Part shown: piece by piece, positions 55,202 to 64,000 of the stretch
Layout of the letters: each line of letters starts with the position of its first letter
Numbering within the stretch: the first letter of the stretch is position 1
NCBI GenBank assembly: GCA_963675135.1
Contig: OY776130.1
Coordinates: 62,095,808-62,159,807 of the forward strand
Length of the DNA stretch: 64,000 bases
Reading direction: 5' to 3'
From: Galeopsis tetrahit
Taxonomy: Eukaryota; Streptophyta; Magnoliopsida; Lamiales; Lamiaceae
The notes under the pieces: generated by a model
Databases searched by the model: none
The model's input: only the letters and a program-made list of their open reading frames with translations
What the model was told of the DNA's origin: nothing
Program-made: the position numbers and the translations under genes

Positions 55202-55674
55202 GTAGCGATGACATTATGGCAATGAGGCAAGTCAGGTCGGGTAGTTGATTACCCGAACCCACCCTGCGCCCCACACATGTTCTGAATAATTGAGATAGAT
55301 CCGTCCCGCCACATTTTTATATTTCATGTTGAATTTTTAAAATTTATTTCTCACAGTTGAAAGTAATATTTTTCATGCATATGATCATTGAAACAAACAA
55401 CAATAATTTAAATCAATATTCAATCAAATTTAATCTAACATCTAAGTCACAAGAAATGCATCAATATTTTTTAGCATTCAAATTTTTAAAAAATAATATT
55501 AAATATAAATATTATATATATATGCAATGCGGGTCTAACATGTGTCTCAAACCCGATCTGTTTACATACGGGACAGGTTCGACCCGACCCGTTCTCAACA
55601 TGGGATAGATCTAACTTGGCCCTAACCTCTTGGGGCGGATACCTACGGGATGGGTCAATATTAATTGTCATCCC
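55202..55674. repeat. GGGT-rich foldback element
   Basis: Arms rich in GGTCGGGTAG / ACCCGACCCG and a right end ATGGGTCAATATTAATTGTC with ATCCCTA resemble a common plant dispersed repeat of GACCC/GGGTC composition. A related fragment lies at 13498-13605 (GGGCGGGTCGG ... GGGTTGGGTCAATATTGTCA). Ends not firm. Confidence 0.4.
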
Positions 55675-55975
55675 TAGCTAATTCATGAACTTACTATTTA
55701 TTTTTTTATATATACTGTTATATATTGTTTCATCTTCTTTTTATGGGTCTGTTCAATTTACTAGATGAATATATTTTTTTTCAGTGATAAACTGATCTAA
55801 TATTTCTTTGCTTACTTTTTTTTTTTCTCTTATAACTTTTATGTTGTATTCGAGCATGATTTTTTTTTTTTTGCTACGAATATAATTTATTTACTTGACA
55901 AATAAAAAACCACCTACAGAATTGCAATAGAAGGATATGCATGGTTTTGTCGTATACAAATTCTTCTAATTATTT

Positions 55976-56735
55976 CACTACAAGAAACAGGGGGAATAGC
56001 GATGAAAATTTTACGACAAATCTAAATTTCATCGCTAAAATTAATTTTTAGCAACGAAATAAAAAATTTCGTCGCTAAATTCTTAGATTTAATATTTACA
56101 ACAAAATTTATATATTTCATCGCTATATTAGCAACAAATTGCTTCATTTCATTGTTAATAATCAAAATAGCAATGAAAATTATATTTCGTCGCTAATATT
56201 TTGAAAAGATATAGAAATTTGCGTCGCTAAATTTTTAGATTTAATATTTGCAACAAAATTTATATATTTTATCGCTATATTAGCAACAAATTTCTTCATT
56301 TTGTTGTTAATAATCAAAACAGCAATGAAAATTATATTTCGTCGCTAATATTTTGCGATGAAATAGAAATTTTCGTGGCTAATTTCTTGAAATTAATTTT
56401 TGCAACAAAATTTATATATTTCATCGCTACATTAGCAACAATTTGCTTCATTTTGTTGTTAATAATCAAAACAGCAATGAAAATTATATTTCGTCGCTAA
56501 TATTTTGCGATGAAATAGAAATTTTCGTGGCTAATTACTAGAAATTAATTTTTGCAACAAAATTTATATATTTCATCGCTATATTAGCAACAAATTGCTT
56601 CATTTTGTTGTTAATAAATAATCAAAACATCAATGAAAATTATATTTTGTCGCTAATATTTTGCGATGAAATAAAAAATTTCGTGGCTAATTTCTTGAAA
56701 TTAATTTTTGCAACAAAATTTATATATTTTGAAAG
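55976..56735. mobile_element. CACTA element, left part only, with ~152-bp subterminal tandem repeats
   Basis: Begins CACTACAAGAAACAGGGGGA at 55976. Subterminal motif TTTCGTCGCTAA/TTAGCAACGAAA. A unit containing ACAAAATTTATATATTT starts at 56101, 56253, 56405, 56557 and 56713, i.e. a 152-bp period (156 once). It stops mid-unit at the LTR beginning at 56736, so the rest should lie beyond the retrotransposon, outside the window. Confidence 0.75.
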
Positions 56736-57580
56736 TGTGCTGTATATGAAGTGTTTAAGTTTAAGTAGAATAATGTTGCACTAAATGTTGAGACAATTGG
56801 TACAACACTGACTCTAACAAAATATCAGAAATTATGATTCACACAGCGGAAGACTTGAAACACTAAAAACAAACGTGACACAATGGAAATAATTTTTAAC
56901 ATAGATTTTATAAATAAAAATCTATGCTAGCCTTACGGCGAAATTCAATACTTATCTTCAAGTACAAATGTTGTGTGAAATGTTACAGCATTAACATTCA
57001 CAACTGAAACTACAAACGAGGCAGGTGCCTTGTTCTAAAAACGAACTAAGTGTATAAGGTATACACTGTCGAAATGCCTAGTCTATCTAATGATTACACT
57101 CTCAATAGATAAGAAGACACACAGCCATACGGGTGGGATACGAACGTATGAACTAAAAGGTAGTTCTACTGGCCACAATTCCTAATAGGGATATACGCTC
57201 GGTCTAGGAAGTTGATCGAATAGAGTACACTGATTTGAGAAGCCTTCCATCGGTATTTATAGTAGTGGGGTGCTGATTCTAGAGGCTTCCACAATGAGAT
57301 CCTATTTTTTAGGAACTCAACTTCCATGATCTTTCAAGATCCTTCTTGAATGCTCCAGGTCGTTCTAAATGGTTCCAGGCTGTTCTAGCATGTTCTTCAA
57401 TGTTCTGGAATCTTCCAGGTTCCAGATCCTTGTAGAAGCTTCTAAATCCTGCCAGAAATGCGACAACATTTAGATCAACATTTAATGTAGCATTTCAGAA
57501 AAGACTTAGAAAAAATCTCGGAAGGTCAAATTAAGATGTTGTTGATAATGTTAAGGCATTAAGGATTAACAACATCTACA
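56736..57580 (-). repeat. 3' LTR of a Sirevirus-like copia retrotransposon
   Basis: On the minus strand the LTR starts TGTAGATGTTGTTAATCC at 57580, directly after the polypurine tract, and is placed to end ...CAGCACA at 56736 (TGT...ACA ends). A CTATAAATAC promoter motif lies at about 57254-57262. Length 845 bp. The 5' LTR is outside the window, so the far border is inferred. Confidence 0.7.
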
Positions 57581-57592
57581 ATCTCCCCCAAT
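57581..57592 (-). other. Polypurine tract of the retrotransposon
   Basis: TTGGGGGAGAT on the minus strand, immediately before the LTR's TGTAGATG. It primes plus-strand DNA synthesis in LTR retrotransposons. Confidence 0.75.
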
Positions 57593-58244
57593 TTGACCTT
57601 TCGACTACAACACACCTGATACACATATATTTCTATACATACTCAGTATTATGTACTTAGTTGAGGTTAACATCATTGCTAAGCACTAGTCAAGACAATA
57701 CCTGTTGTAACCGTTGGATCAAATCGAATGAAGATCAGGGATAATTTTACAATGATCTGTGCCATAAGATCAAGATAAATTTTATCCAAAATAGAACAAG
57801 TATAAACACTACACTTATTCACAACATGAGTAACTTTTACTAAGATCATAAGTTGAACTGGAAGAAATTAACTTAGAATCTAAGTAAGACACTAACAAAA
57901 ACAAAACAAAAAAATCAGAGCAACAAACTAATAAACAAAAACAACGAAAAACAAAACAAAAACTACACTATATACAACCTGCAATAGTAGACACATGATA
58001 ATCTGCAAACAAATTAAGCAAGGCAGTAAACACATATCAAGTGGAACCATAATTAAGCAAGTTGCAATAATAAACATCCTACCATCTAGAAAATAAAAAA
58101 AACAAGTGTATCAGAATTTCAGAATTCAAACTTAAAAATTAATTACAAAGGTAGAACTGAATAAATGGCTTATATTGTTGTGGTAACAGCTGCATCATCA
58201 TCTTCCTGCACCATAGCCATTGTGGAATTCAGATCTCCCCCTGT
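57593..58244. other. Untranslated region between env-like ORF and polypurine tract
   Basis: A-rich on the plus strand with repeated AAACAAAACAAAAA runs near 57895-57965. No gene seen. Confidence 0.5.
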
Positions 58245-58589
58245 CTAACAGCTTCCTCCATGTAGATCACCATACAAGGTGTCCATCTCAGCAGCATCAT
58301 CATCATCTCCTTCATCAACAAAGTAAGTAGATGCAAGGTGTGCAACTACATCAGTAACAGCAACATCTCCTCCAGCATCAGGTCCATCACCAGCATCAGC
58401 AGCAGCTGGAACTCCTTCATCATTAATCTCCTCAATGACCACATTGGAGTTGGATGGTGGTGGTACTCCCCCTGTTGTAGGTGAAAGCAGATTGGTCCAC
58501 CTGTCCTTCAGGAACTGAAGTTCATCTATTGTTTCCTGCAAGTGTTGGAGTTGGAGTTGGAGTTTGATGAATTCCTGTGAAAGATACAC
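58245..58589 (-). pseudogene. C-terminal part of the env-like ORF in a shifted frame
   Basis: About 110 residues: Y-L-S-Q-E-F-I-K-L with Gln/Leu heptads (coiled coil), then acidic Ala/Asp/Gly-rich sequence. It overlaps the end of the longer frame and reads as its natural continuation (E-N-I-R-I-N-I-S-G just upstream), so an indel near 58610-58650 has split the protein. Confidence 0.6.
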
Positions 58590-60559
58590 ATTACCAGAAA
58601 TGTTGATGCGGATGTTCTCAACATTTGGGGTTGCATTTCTGTGTCTTGGTCAGGATGATCAGTAGTTGAGGGTCTGGTTGGTTCTGGTTGAGCAGAAGTA
58701 GGTCTTTGCTGATGTTCAGTACCAGGAGCAATCAAGGGCATATCAATTACTCTATCCCTAGTGAGTAAGGCAGGATCTATGGCCAATAATGGAACTCTCC
58801 CCCTCAACACATCAGTGTTCTTGGCAACAAAGTCATGATGCCTCAAGTAATTAGAAATCAGAACAGGATAGGGTAAATTGCCTTTCTCAGAAACTCTCCT
58901 AGTAAATCTCATCATGTGTTTGAAAATTGTAAGACCCAAATTGAACTTCTTAAGCACAGAAATCCTATATATCAAAACAGCTTGATCCTTAGTGATCTTG
59001 GTAGTATTTGTGGTGGGAATCCAATTGTAGATGATGAGTTTGTATAACACAGAGTGTAGGGAAGTGAGGTCTTTGGCTAGCATGTGTCTAGTCCATTTAA
59101 CTACCCTACCAGCAGTTATAGCAGAAATGACCACATCCATGTCAGGTTCTTCATCAACCTCAACATTGGGAATTTCTAAAAACTCATTTATCAATTCAGG
59201 AGTAAAAGGTACATCCCTCCCCCTAAAATTAACAGTCCCATACCACTTAGAAGATCTCCTACCAGTGCTCTTTTTCAAACATGCATAGAATTCATATGCC
59301 CAATTTGTCAAGAAAGATTCACCAAAGTTCACAGCATGCATCAAATTTCTTTCTTCTAAGAAACTAATCATGCCTTTACTATCAAAATCAGGTATATTGA
59401 TCCTCTTCTCTATCAGCAGTTTTCTCTTAGAATAAATGGCCAATCTATTCTCTAGAGTATCAAGAGAATCAGAAATACCTTCCTCTTCAGAAGCAAGGTC
59501 ATCTGAGCTTGGTGTAGAGTTTTTAGCAGAGCTCTGTTCAGGGCTGCTTGCTGCACTGGAAGAGCTATTCCCACTGCCACCATCTTCAGGTTCTAGTGCA
59601 GCTTCCTTTGCAGCAGCATAGTGCTCAACATTTTTCTTAAGAGACTTCAGAATGTCTCTCAAGCATCTTTCAGAATCAGAATTGGACTCTGATTCAGCTG
59701 GTTCATCTTCAATGATCATCTTTTCTTTGCCTTTTGGTTCAGCAACAGACTTTCCTTTCCCTTTCTCTTCAGCAACAACCTTCTTTTTGGATTTTTCAGC
59801 AACAACAGTCTTAGCTTTCTTTGGTTTCTCAGCAACAACAGGAGCTTCATCTTCAGAATATGTGAACACTTGGATGGGTTCACCAGCATTAGCTCCAGCC
59901 TTCTTCTTCTTCCTCATGGATTCAGAATAATCCACACGAGTAAAAACACGGTTTGATCTCCTCCTTCTTTGTACAGGGCTTCTCTGTCTTTTCCCTTTTT
60001 GTGCATTCTTCTTAAGAGGAATGGGGGCAGACTCATCTGAAACAGAGAGTGAAGAGTTTGTACCTTCAGAAATGTTTGCCTCCTCCATTTCAACGTCTTC
60101 AGGGTCAGACGTGGCAGTGGCTTCTTCTTCAACAGAAGGTTCAACGTTCTCAGTTTGCGGTTCGTGAACAGAGGGTGATTTGGGGCTTTTTGAAGCAGAA
60201 GCCATTTGGGCAGTTTGCTCAGCCAAATAGCTCGATATGTCCACCGTGATACCTCCAAAAGTCATCACGGGCAAATGGCCTGTAGTTCGAAGAGTATCAG
60301 ACACCTCTTTGATAGCCCTAGTGACCTGTTCGACGGTTGCATCTTGAGGAAAGTTTGTTTGAGGAGCAGTTTGAGGAGTGGTTTGAGGAGTGGGAACAGT
60401 TGTTGATGGTGTTGCAGAGACATTCGAGTCAGCATTTGAAGCGGTAGAGTTTTGTGAAGCCATGGAAGCAAGGATTTCGAGAGGATTTGTGTGAGAGTGA
60501 GATGAATTTTTCGAATCAGCGTGAGATTGTGAGTGGGATTGAGGTTGGTTTCCAGCCAT
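58526..60559 (-). CDS. Env-like / putative plant transposon protein ORF of the Sirevirus-like element
   Basis: 677-residue frame. Residues 1-350 are low-complexity: Ser/Thr/Pro/Gln-rich, then Lys/Glu-rich with repeated V-V-A-E-K-S-K-K-type blocks, then an acidic Ser-rich part. From about residue 390 a globular domain follows (F-L-E-E-R-N-L-M-H, W-Y-G-T-V-N-F-R-G-R, T-P-E-L-I-N-E-F-L, W-I-P-T-T-N-T-T-K), typical of the putative plant transposon protein domain seen in these ORFs. Such ORFs occupy the envelope position in Sireviruses; any envelope function is unproven, and no clear signal peptide or long membrane helix is visible. The last ~30 residues are probably out of frame (see neighbouring entry). 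Confidence 0.7.
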   Translation of the reverse strand: MAGNQPQSHSQSHADSKNSSHSHTNPLEILASMASQNSTASNADSNVSATPSTTVPTPQTTPQTAPQTNFPQDATVEQVTRAIKEVSDTLRTTGHLPVMTFGGITVDISSYLAEQTAQMASASKSPKSPSVHEPQTENVEPSVEEEATATSDPEDVEMEEANISEGTNSSLSVSDESAPIPLKKNAQKGKRQRSPVQRRRRSNRVFTRVDYSESMRKKKKAGANAGEPIQVFTYSEDEAPVVAEKPKKAKTVVAEKSKKKVVAEEKGKGKSVAEPKGKEKMIIEDEPAESESNSDSERCLRDILKSLKKNVEHYAAAKEAALEPEDGGSGNSSSSAASSPEQSSAKNSTPSSDDLASEEEGISDSLDTLENRLAIYSKRKLLIEKRINIPDFDSKGMISFLEERNLMHAVNFGESFLTNWAYEFYACLKKSTGRRSSKWYGTVNFRGRDVPFTPELINEFLEIPNVEVDEEPDMDVVISAITAGRVVKWTRHMLAKDLTSLHSVLYKLIIYNWIPTTNTTKITKDQAVLIYRISVLKKFNLGLTIFKHMMRFTRRVSEKGNLPYPVLISNYLRHHDFVAKNTDVLRGRVPLLAIDPALLTRDRVIDMPLIAPGTEHQQRPTSAQPEPTRPSTTDHPDQDTEMQPQMLRTSASTFLVMCIFHRNSSNSNSNSNTCRKQ

Positions 60560-60772
60560 TTAAGGGACAGTTGGATTTTCAAGGTAGGTTTGAGGAGTGT
60601 ATACACAAACTTTGAGAGATACACGGCCAAAAAACAATTTCTTCAAACTTAGTACTCAACAAAATCAAAAATCACAATTAGCAAATAAATGGCATCTTAT
60701 GTTTGATATTTATAGAGAGAGTAATGTAGTTGGAGGTTAAGAAAATAAAACAGAAGAATTAATTAGTGGGAA

Positions 60773-61851
60773 CACTACAAAATTCACTCCCAATAGCAAG
60801 GAATTTAGAGAGGGAAAAATGCTTGGCAATACATTTAGCAAGGGCCCACTTCCCTCAACAAAATGTTCCTCGGTAATTTAGTAGCAAGTGAATATGAAAA
60901 TCCCTTGGAAATAGCAAGGGTATATTTCCCTTGGCAATAGCAAGGGAAAATTTCCCTTGAAAATAGCAAGGGAAGTTAGTGGAAAAAAAAATTTGGGCCA
61001 TTCAAATTAATTCTGCCGGAATTGAACTCCGCTCCACAATTTTACATTGGGAGGAATTGAACTCGCGACCTGCTAGAAATATTGTGCTTATGGGCGCCTC
61101 TTTCGCCATTAGGCTAAGAGTTATTTTCGTTATATTTTAAATCCAATTAATATATGTGTTGTATTTCCAATTTTTTCTTCTTTAATTTATTTAATTTAAA
61201 CTTGATTTCTTATTTGATAATTGGTAACACACATACATTTTATATTTTTTCAATACAAATATTATAAAATATTGTGTTATCAATAATTATGTTTTGAATG
61301 CAATTAATATATATTTCCAATTTTTTTCTTTCTTAATTTATTTAATTTAGACTTGATCGCTTATTTGATAATTGACAACCAATATACATTTTATATTTTT
61401 TTCAATACAAATATTTTATGGAGTATTAATTATACTTTTTATATTAATTTCATTTTGTCTCTTTTATTCTTTATAATAATTAGTAATTTTTTTTAAAGAC
61501 AAATTGCTTATATACAAAACATTAAAGAATTTACGTAAAAAAAAAAACATTAAAAAATAGTTTAGTAGTTTGCCAAGGGTTTTACCGAGGGCCCACTAAC
61601 CCTCCGAAATTTTAATTGACTTGTCAAACATTGCAAGGGCCCATTCCCTCGAAAATTTTCAAATTTAAATTCCCTTGCCAATTTTCTTGGTAATGGCAAG
61701 GGATTTAGTTTCCCTAGACATTTAGCAAGGATTTTATCTTCCCTAGGTATTTTCCCTTGCCCATTCAATCCCTAGGCAAATCTCTCGCCATTTGAAAGGG
61801 ATTTATTTCCCTCGGTAATTTCCCTTGCGATGTGAGCACAATTTTGTAGTG
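60773..61851. mobile_element. Non-autonomous CACTA element nested in the retrotransposon, GAA TSD
   Basis: CACTACAAAATTCACTCCC at 60773 and the inverse GAGCACAATTTTGTAGTG at 61834-61851. GAA lies outside both ends (60770-60772 and 61852-61854). The subterminal motif is AGCAAGGGAAA / TTTCCCTTGC, repeated in both arms. 1,079 bp, no transposase. Confidence 0.9.
61010..61125 (-). mobile_element. tRNA-like (SINE-like) sequence inside the nested CACTA element
   Basis: Minus strand: ACTCTTAGCCTAATGGCGAA resembles an A box, and CGCGAGTTCAATTCCTCCC a B box ~60 bases later. A second GAGTTCAATTCCGG follows, then GGCCCAAATTTTTTTTTCC. The T-tailed end recalls Au-type SINEs. No TSD found; not a functional tRNA. 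Confidence 0.4.
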
Positions 61852-61859
61852 GAAAAATC

Positions 61860-62507
61860 AATTAATTAAATTAATTAAATAATTAAGAAGCTTCCAGAAT
61901 TAATTATAGTCGCATAATCTGAAAAAAATAAAGATGTGGGTCAGTAATTAATTAAATAAATAAAAATGAATCTCAATAAATAATTAAATAATTACACAGA
62001 TAAAAATAAATTCGAATCAGGCAATGTTGTGCTCAAAACTGTTACAAACACCTCAACACGGTTTTTACATGAATTTGCTTCATTTGTGTTGCACCTTATT
62101 TTTTCTTTTTGTGTTATAGCATCTAATTTGTATTGATCCATTGTTCCTGTAGAGTACATCGTAGTAGCGAACTCCGTGCCCTATACTTACTTAATGGATT
62201 ACAAATATGTTGATGTTTTTACCAAATATCACCTTTTGAAAAGAAGGCATCGTAGTAGTGAACTCCGTGCTCCATAGTTACTCAGTGATTTGGTACATCT
62301 TTTAGTATGCTAATAACATTCTCATTTTTATACATTTGAGAGGTGTAAGACATGTTTGTTTTTGCACTCCAAGGTTCTTAAATTCGTAGATATTTTACAA
62401 ATGAATTATTTAACTAAGTAAGAAATAAATTCAACTTATAAACTTTATACAACCCATGATGTTGTCCCAAATGCTACCGCATTTGTGACAACATCCATCC
62501 GAATTTT
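61860..62507. other. Spacer between env-like ORF and pol in the retrotransposon
   Basis: AT-rich. GAGTACATCGTAGTAGCGAA then CTCCGTGC-like text occurs twice (about 62152-62200 and 62245-62292), a short diverged direct duplication. No gene. Confidence 0.5.
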
Positions 62508-64000
62508 TCAGATAGTGCTCATGGCAAGATATTTCCTCAAGATAGAGAATCTCTCATGGTCTAAGGCTTTAGTAAAGATATCAGCATTCTGTTTTTCAGT
62601 AGGTACATACTCCAACTTAACAATATTATTCTCTACTAAATCTCTCATAAAATGGTGTCTTATGCTAATGTGCTTTGTGAGTGAGTGTTGTACAGGATTT
62701 TTAGAAATGTTAATGGCACTTGTATTATCACAAAAGATAGTAAGTATACCATTCTCAATATCATAGTCATGGAACATCTTGCTCAGCCACAAGAGTTGTG
62801 TGCAGCAGCTTCCAGCAGCAATATACTCAGATTCTGCAGTGGATTGTGAAACACAATTCTGTTTCTTGCTGTGCCATGATACAAGATTGTTTCCCATGTA
62901 GAAACATCCTCCACTCGTACTCTTTCTATCATCTATGTCTCCAGCCCAATCAGCATCACTATAACCAATCAAAATGTTGTTGGTGTCCTTAGTATACCAG
63001 ATTCCAAGGTCACTTGTTCCTGAAACATACTTGATGATTCTCTTCACAGCATTCAGGTGTGATTCCTTTGGATTTGCTTGGTACCTAGCACAAACACACA
63101 CACTGTACATAATATCTGGTCTACTAGAGGTTAAATACAGTAAACTACCTATCATGGATCTGTAAAGTGTTGGATCAACATCTGTTCCAGCACTATCTTT
63201 GCAAAGTTTCAAAGTAGATCCCATAGGAGTTTTCATTGGTTTTGAATTCTCAAGACCAAATCTTTTAACCAAGTTCTTAGCATACTTACTCTGGGAGAAG
63301 AAAATACCATCACTGCACTGTTTGATTTGAAGACCTAGAAAATAATTCAAGTCTCCAACCATACTCATTTCAAATGTTGCAGTCATTGCCTCAACAAAAT
63401 TACTCAACATTTTATCACAAGTAGAACCAAACACAATGTCATCAACATATATTTGTGCAATAAGTAAATCTCCTTCAGTGTGCTTAATGAACAAAGTTCT
63501 ATCAGCTTCTCCTCTAATAAATCCATATTCCAAAAGAAAGTCAGTAAGCCTATCATACCATGCTCTAGGAGCTTGTTTAAGACCATACAATGCTTTCTTA
63601 AGTTTATATACATGATCAGGATATTGTGGATCTTCAAATCCTATAGGTTGTTCAACATATGCTTCTTCATTCAATATGCCATTTAGAAATGCAGCCTTTA
63701 CATCCATTTGATGAAGTTTAATATCAATAAAACATGCAATAGCTAGCAGTAATCTAATAGATTCTATCCTGGCAACAGGTGCAAAAGTCTCATCAAAATC
63801 AACTCCTTCAACTTGGGTGTAACCTTGTGCTACTAACCTAGCCTTGTTTCTAACAATATTACCAGATTCATCAGTTTTATTCTTGAATATCTACTTTGTT
63901 ACAATGACATTATAGTATGACTAGGTCTTGGAACAAGTGTCCACACTTCATTTCTTTCAAACTGACCAAGTTTTTCATGCATAGCATTAATCCAGTTTTC
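62508..64000 (-). pseudogene. Copia reverse transcriptase / RNase H (pol C-terminal part)
   Basis: The frame is open from 63890 down to 62508 (with a Met at 63707). RT motifs include Q-M-D-V-K-A-A-F-L-N-G, L-Y-G-L-K-Q-A-P-R-A-W and the catalytic Y-V-D-D-I. RNase H motifs include S-D-A-D-W-A-G-D, S-T-A-E-S-E-Y-I-A and C-D-N-T-S-A-I, ending A-D-I-F-T-K-A-L. Upstream the frame is blocked by TAG at 63891-63893, where a Trp codon is expected, and a one-base shift at about 63905-63915 moves the preceding N-W-I-N-A-M-H-E-K-L part into another frame, which hits TAA at 63899. The polyprotein is therefore disabled although the RT core is well preserved. Integrase and gag are outside the window. Confidence 0.88.

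Larger units (their letters stand above)
56736..64000 (-). mobile_element. Sirevirus-like Ty1/copia retrotransposon (3' two thirds; continues beyond window)
   Basis: Minus-strand order: RT/RNase H (from the window edge to 62508), spacer interrupted by a CACTA element (60773-61851), env-like ORF (60559-58526 and 58589-58245), polypurine tract (57581-57592), 3' LTR. A large extra ORF between pol and the 3' LTR is the hallmark of the Sirevirus lineage. gag, integrase and the 5' LTR are outside. Confidence 0.75.

Noticed and set aside
57057..57260. Gene in the LTR region
   Set aside because: Sequence lies within the 845-bp LTR; no frame and expected to be regulatory.
61010..61125. Functional tRNA gene
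   Set aside because: A- and B-box-like pieces are too far apart and no complete tRNA can be folded by eye; kept only as a weak SINE-like feature.

Overview
This is nuclear DNA of a flowering plant, most likely a eudicot; genus not resolved. It is AT-rich with spliced genes, plant-specific families (nicotianamine synthase, EPF-like peptide, F-box with F-box-associated domain, GRF zinc finger) and many plant transposons. No organellar, bacterial or CRISPR-like sequence was seen. Only a few ordinary host genes are present: a single-exon nicotianamine synthase (9779-10747, minus), a six-exon INO80 chromatin-remodelling subunit B (15708-19475, plus), two paralogous small cysteine-rich EPF/EPFL-like peptide genes (24348-24572 and 41549-41803, plus) and a six-exon SRP72 signal recognition particle subunit (42731-46580, minus). 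Nearly everything else is transposons, many with ends and target-site duplications (TSDs) readable directly.

Layout. 290-7300: a CACTA (En/Spm) transposon with CACTAC/GTAGTG ends and an ATC TSD. It holds an intact TnpA-like gene, an antisense GRF zinc-finger membrane protein gene, and a tnp2 remnant lacking its catalytic core. 7.3-14.7 kb: NAS gene plus MITEs, including a nest of elements at 13.0-14.2 kb. 14.7-19.5 kb: INO80B, with a MITE in intron 5. 19.6-25.4 kb: Stowaway-like MITEs, a non-autonomous MULE with a perfect 9-bp TSD (20136-21295), and the first EPFL-like gene. About 27.28-40.05 kb: a ~13-kb Mutator-like element with a Ulp1/SUMO-protease-type gene and a mudrA transposase facing each other and two intact intronless F-box genes between them. 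41.5 kb: second EPFL-like gene. 42.1-42.4 kb: a truncated U2 snRNA retrocopy and a SINE-like insertion. 42.7-46.6 kb: SRP72, with a Mutator-type MITE in its last intron. 47-48.5 kb: a decayed copia tail and a MITE split by a tRNA-derived SINE. 48.5-55.9 kb: gene-free, with a 935-bp PIF/Harbinger-like element. 55976 to the window end: a CACTA element interrupted by a Sirevirus-like copia retrotransposon (3' LTR, env-like ORF, RT/RNase H, minus strand), itself interrupted by a second CACTA element with a GAA TSD.

The best candidate for something undescribed is the ~13-kb Mutator-like element. It pairs a SUMO-protease-like gene, a known cargo of one MULE lineage, with two diverged F-box genes. 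Both transposon-type genes carry disabling lesions while both F-box frames are open. Other notable items are the GRF gene inside the CACTA element, the 3'-truncated U2 retrocopy flanked by a 20-bp direct repeat, the SINE insertion whose empty site is preserved in a paralogous MITE 24 kb away, and the nested stack at the right edge.
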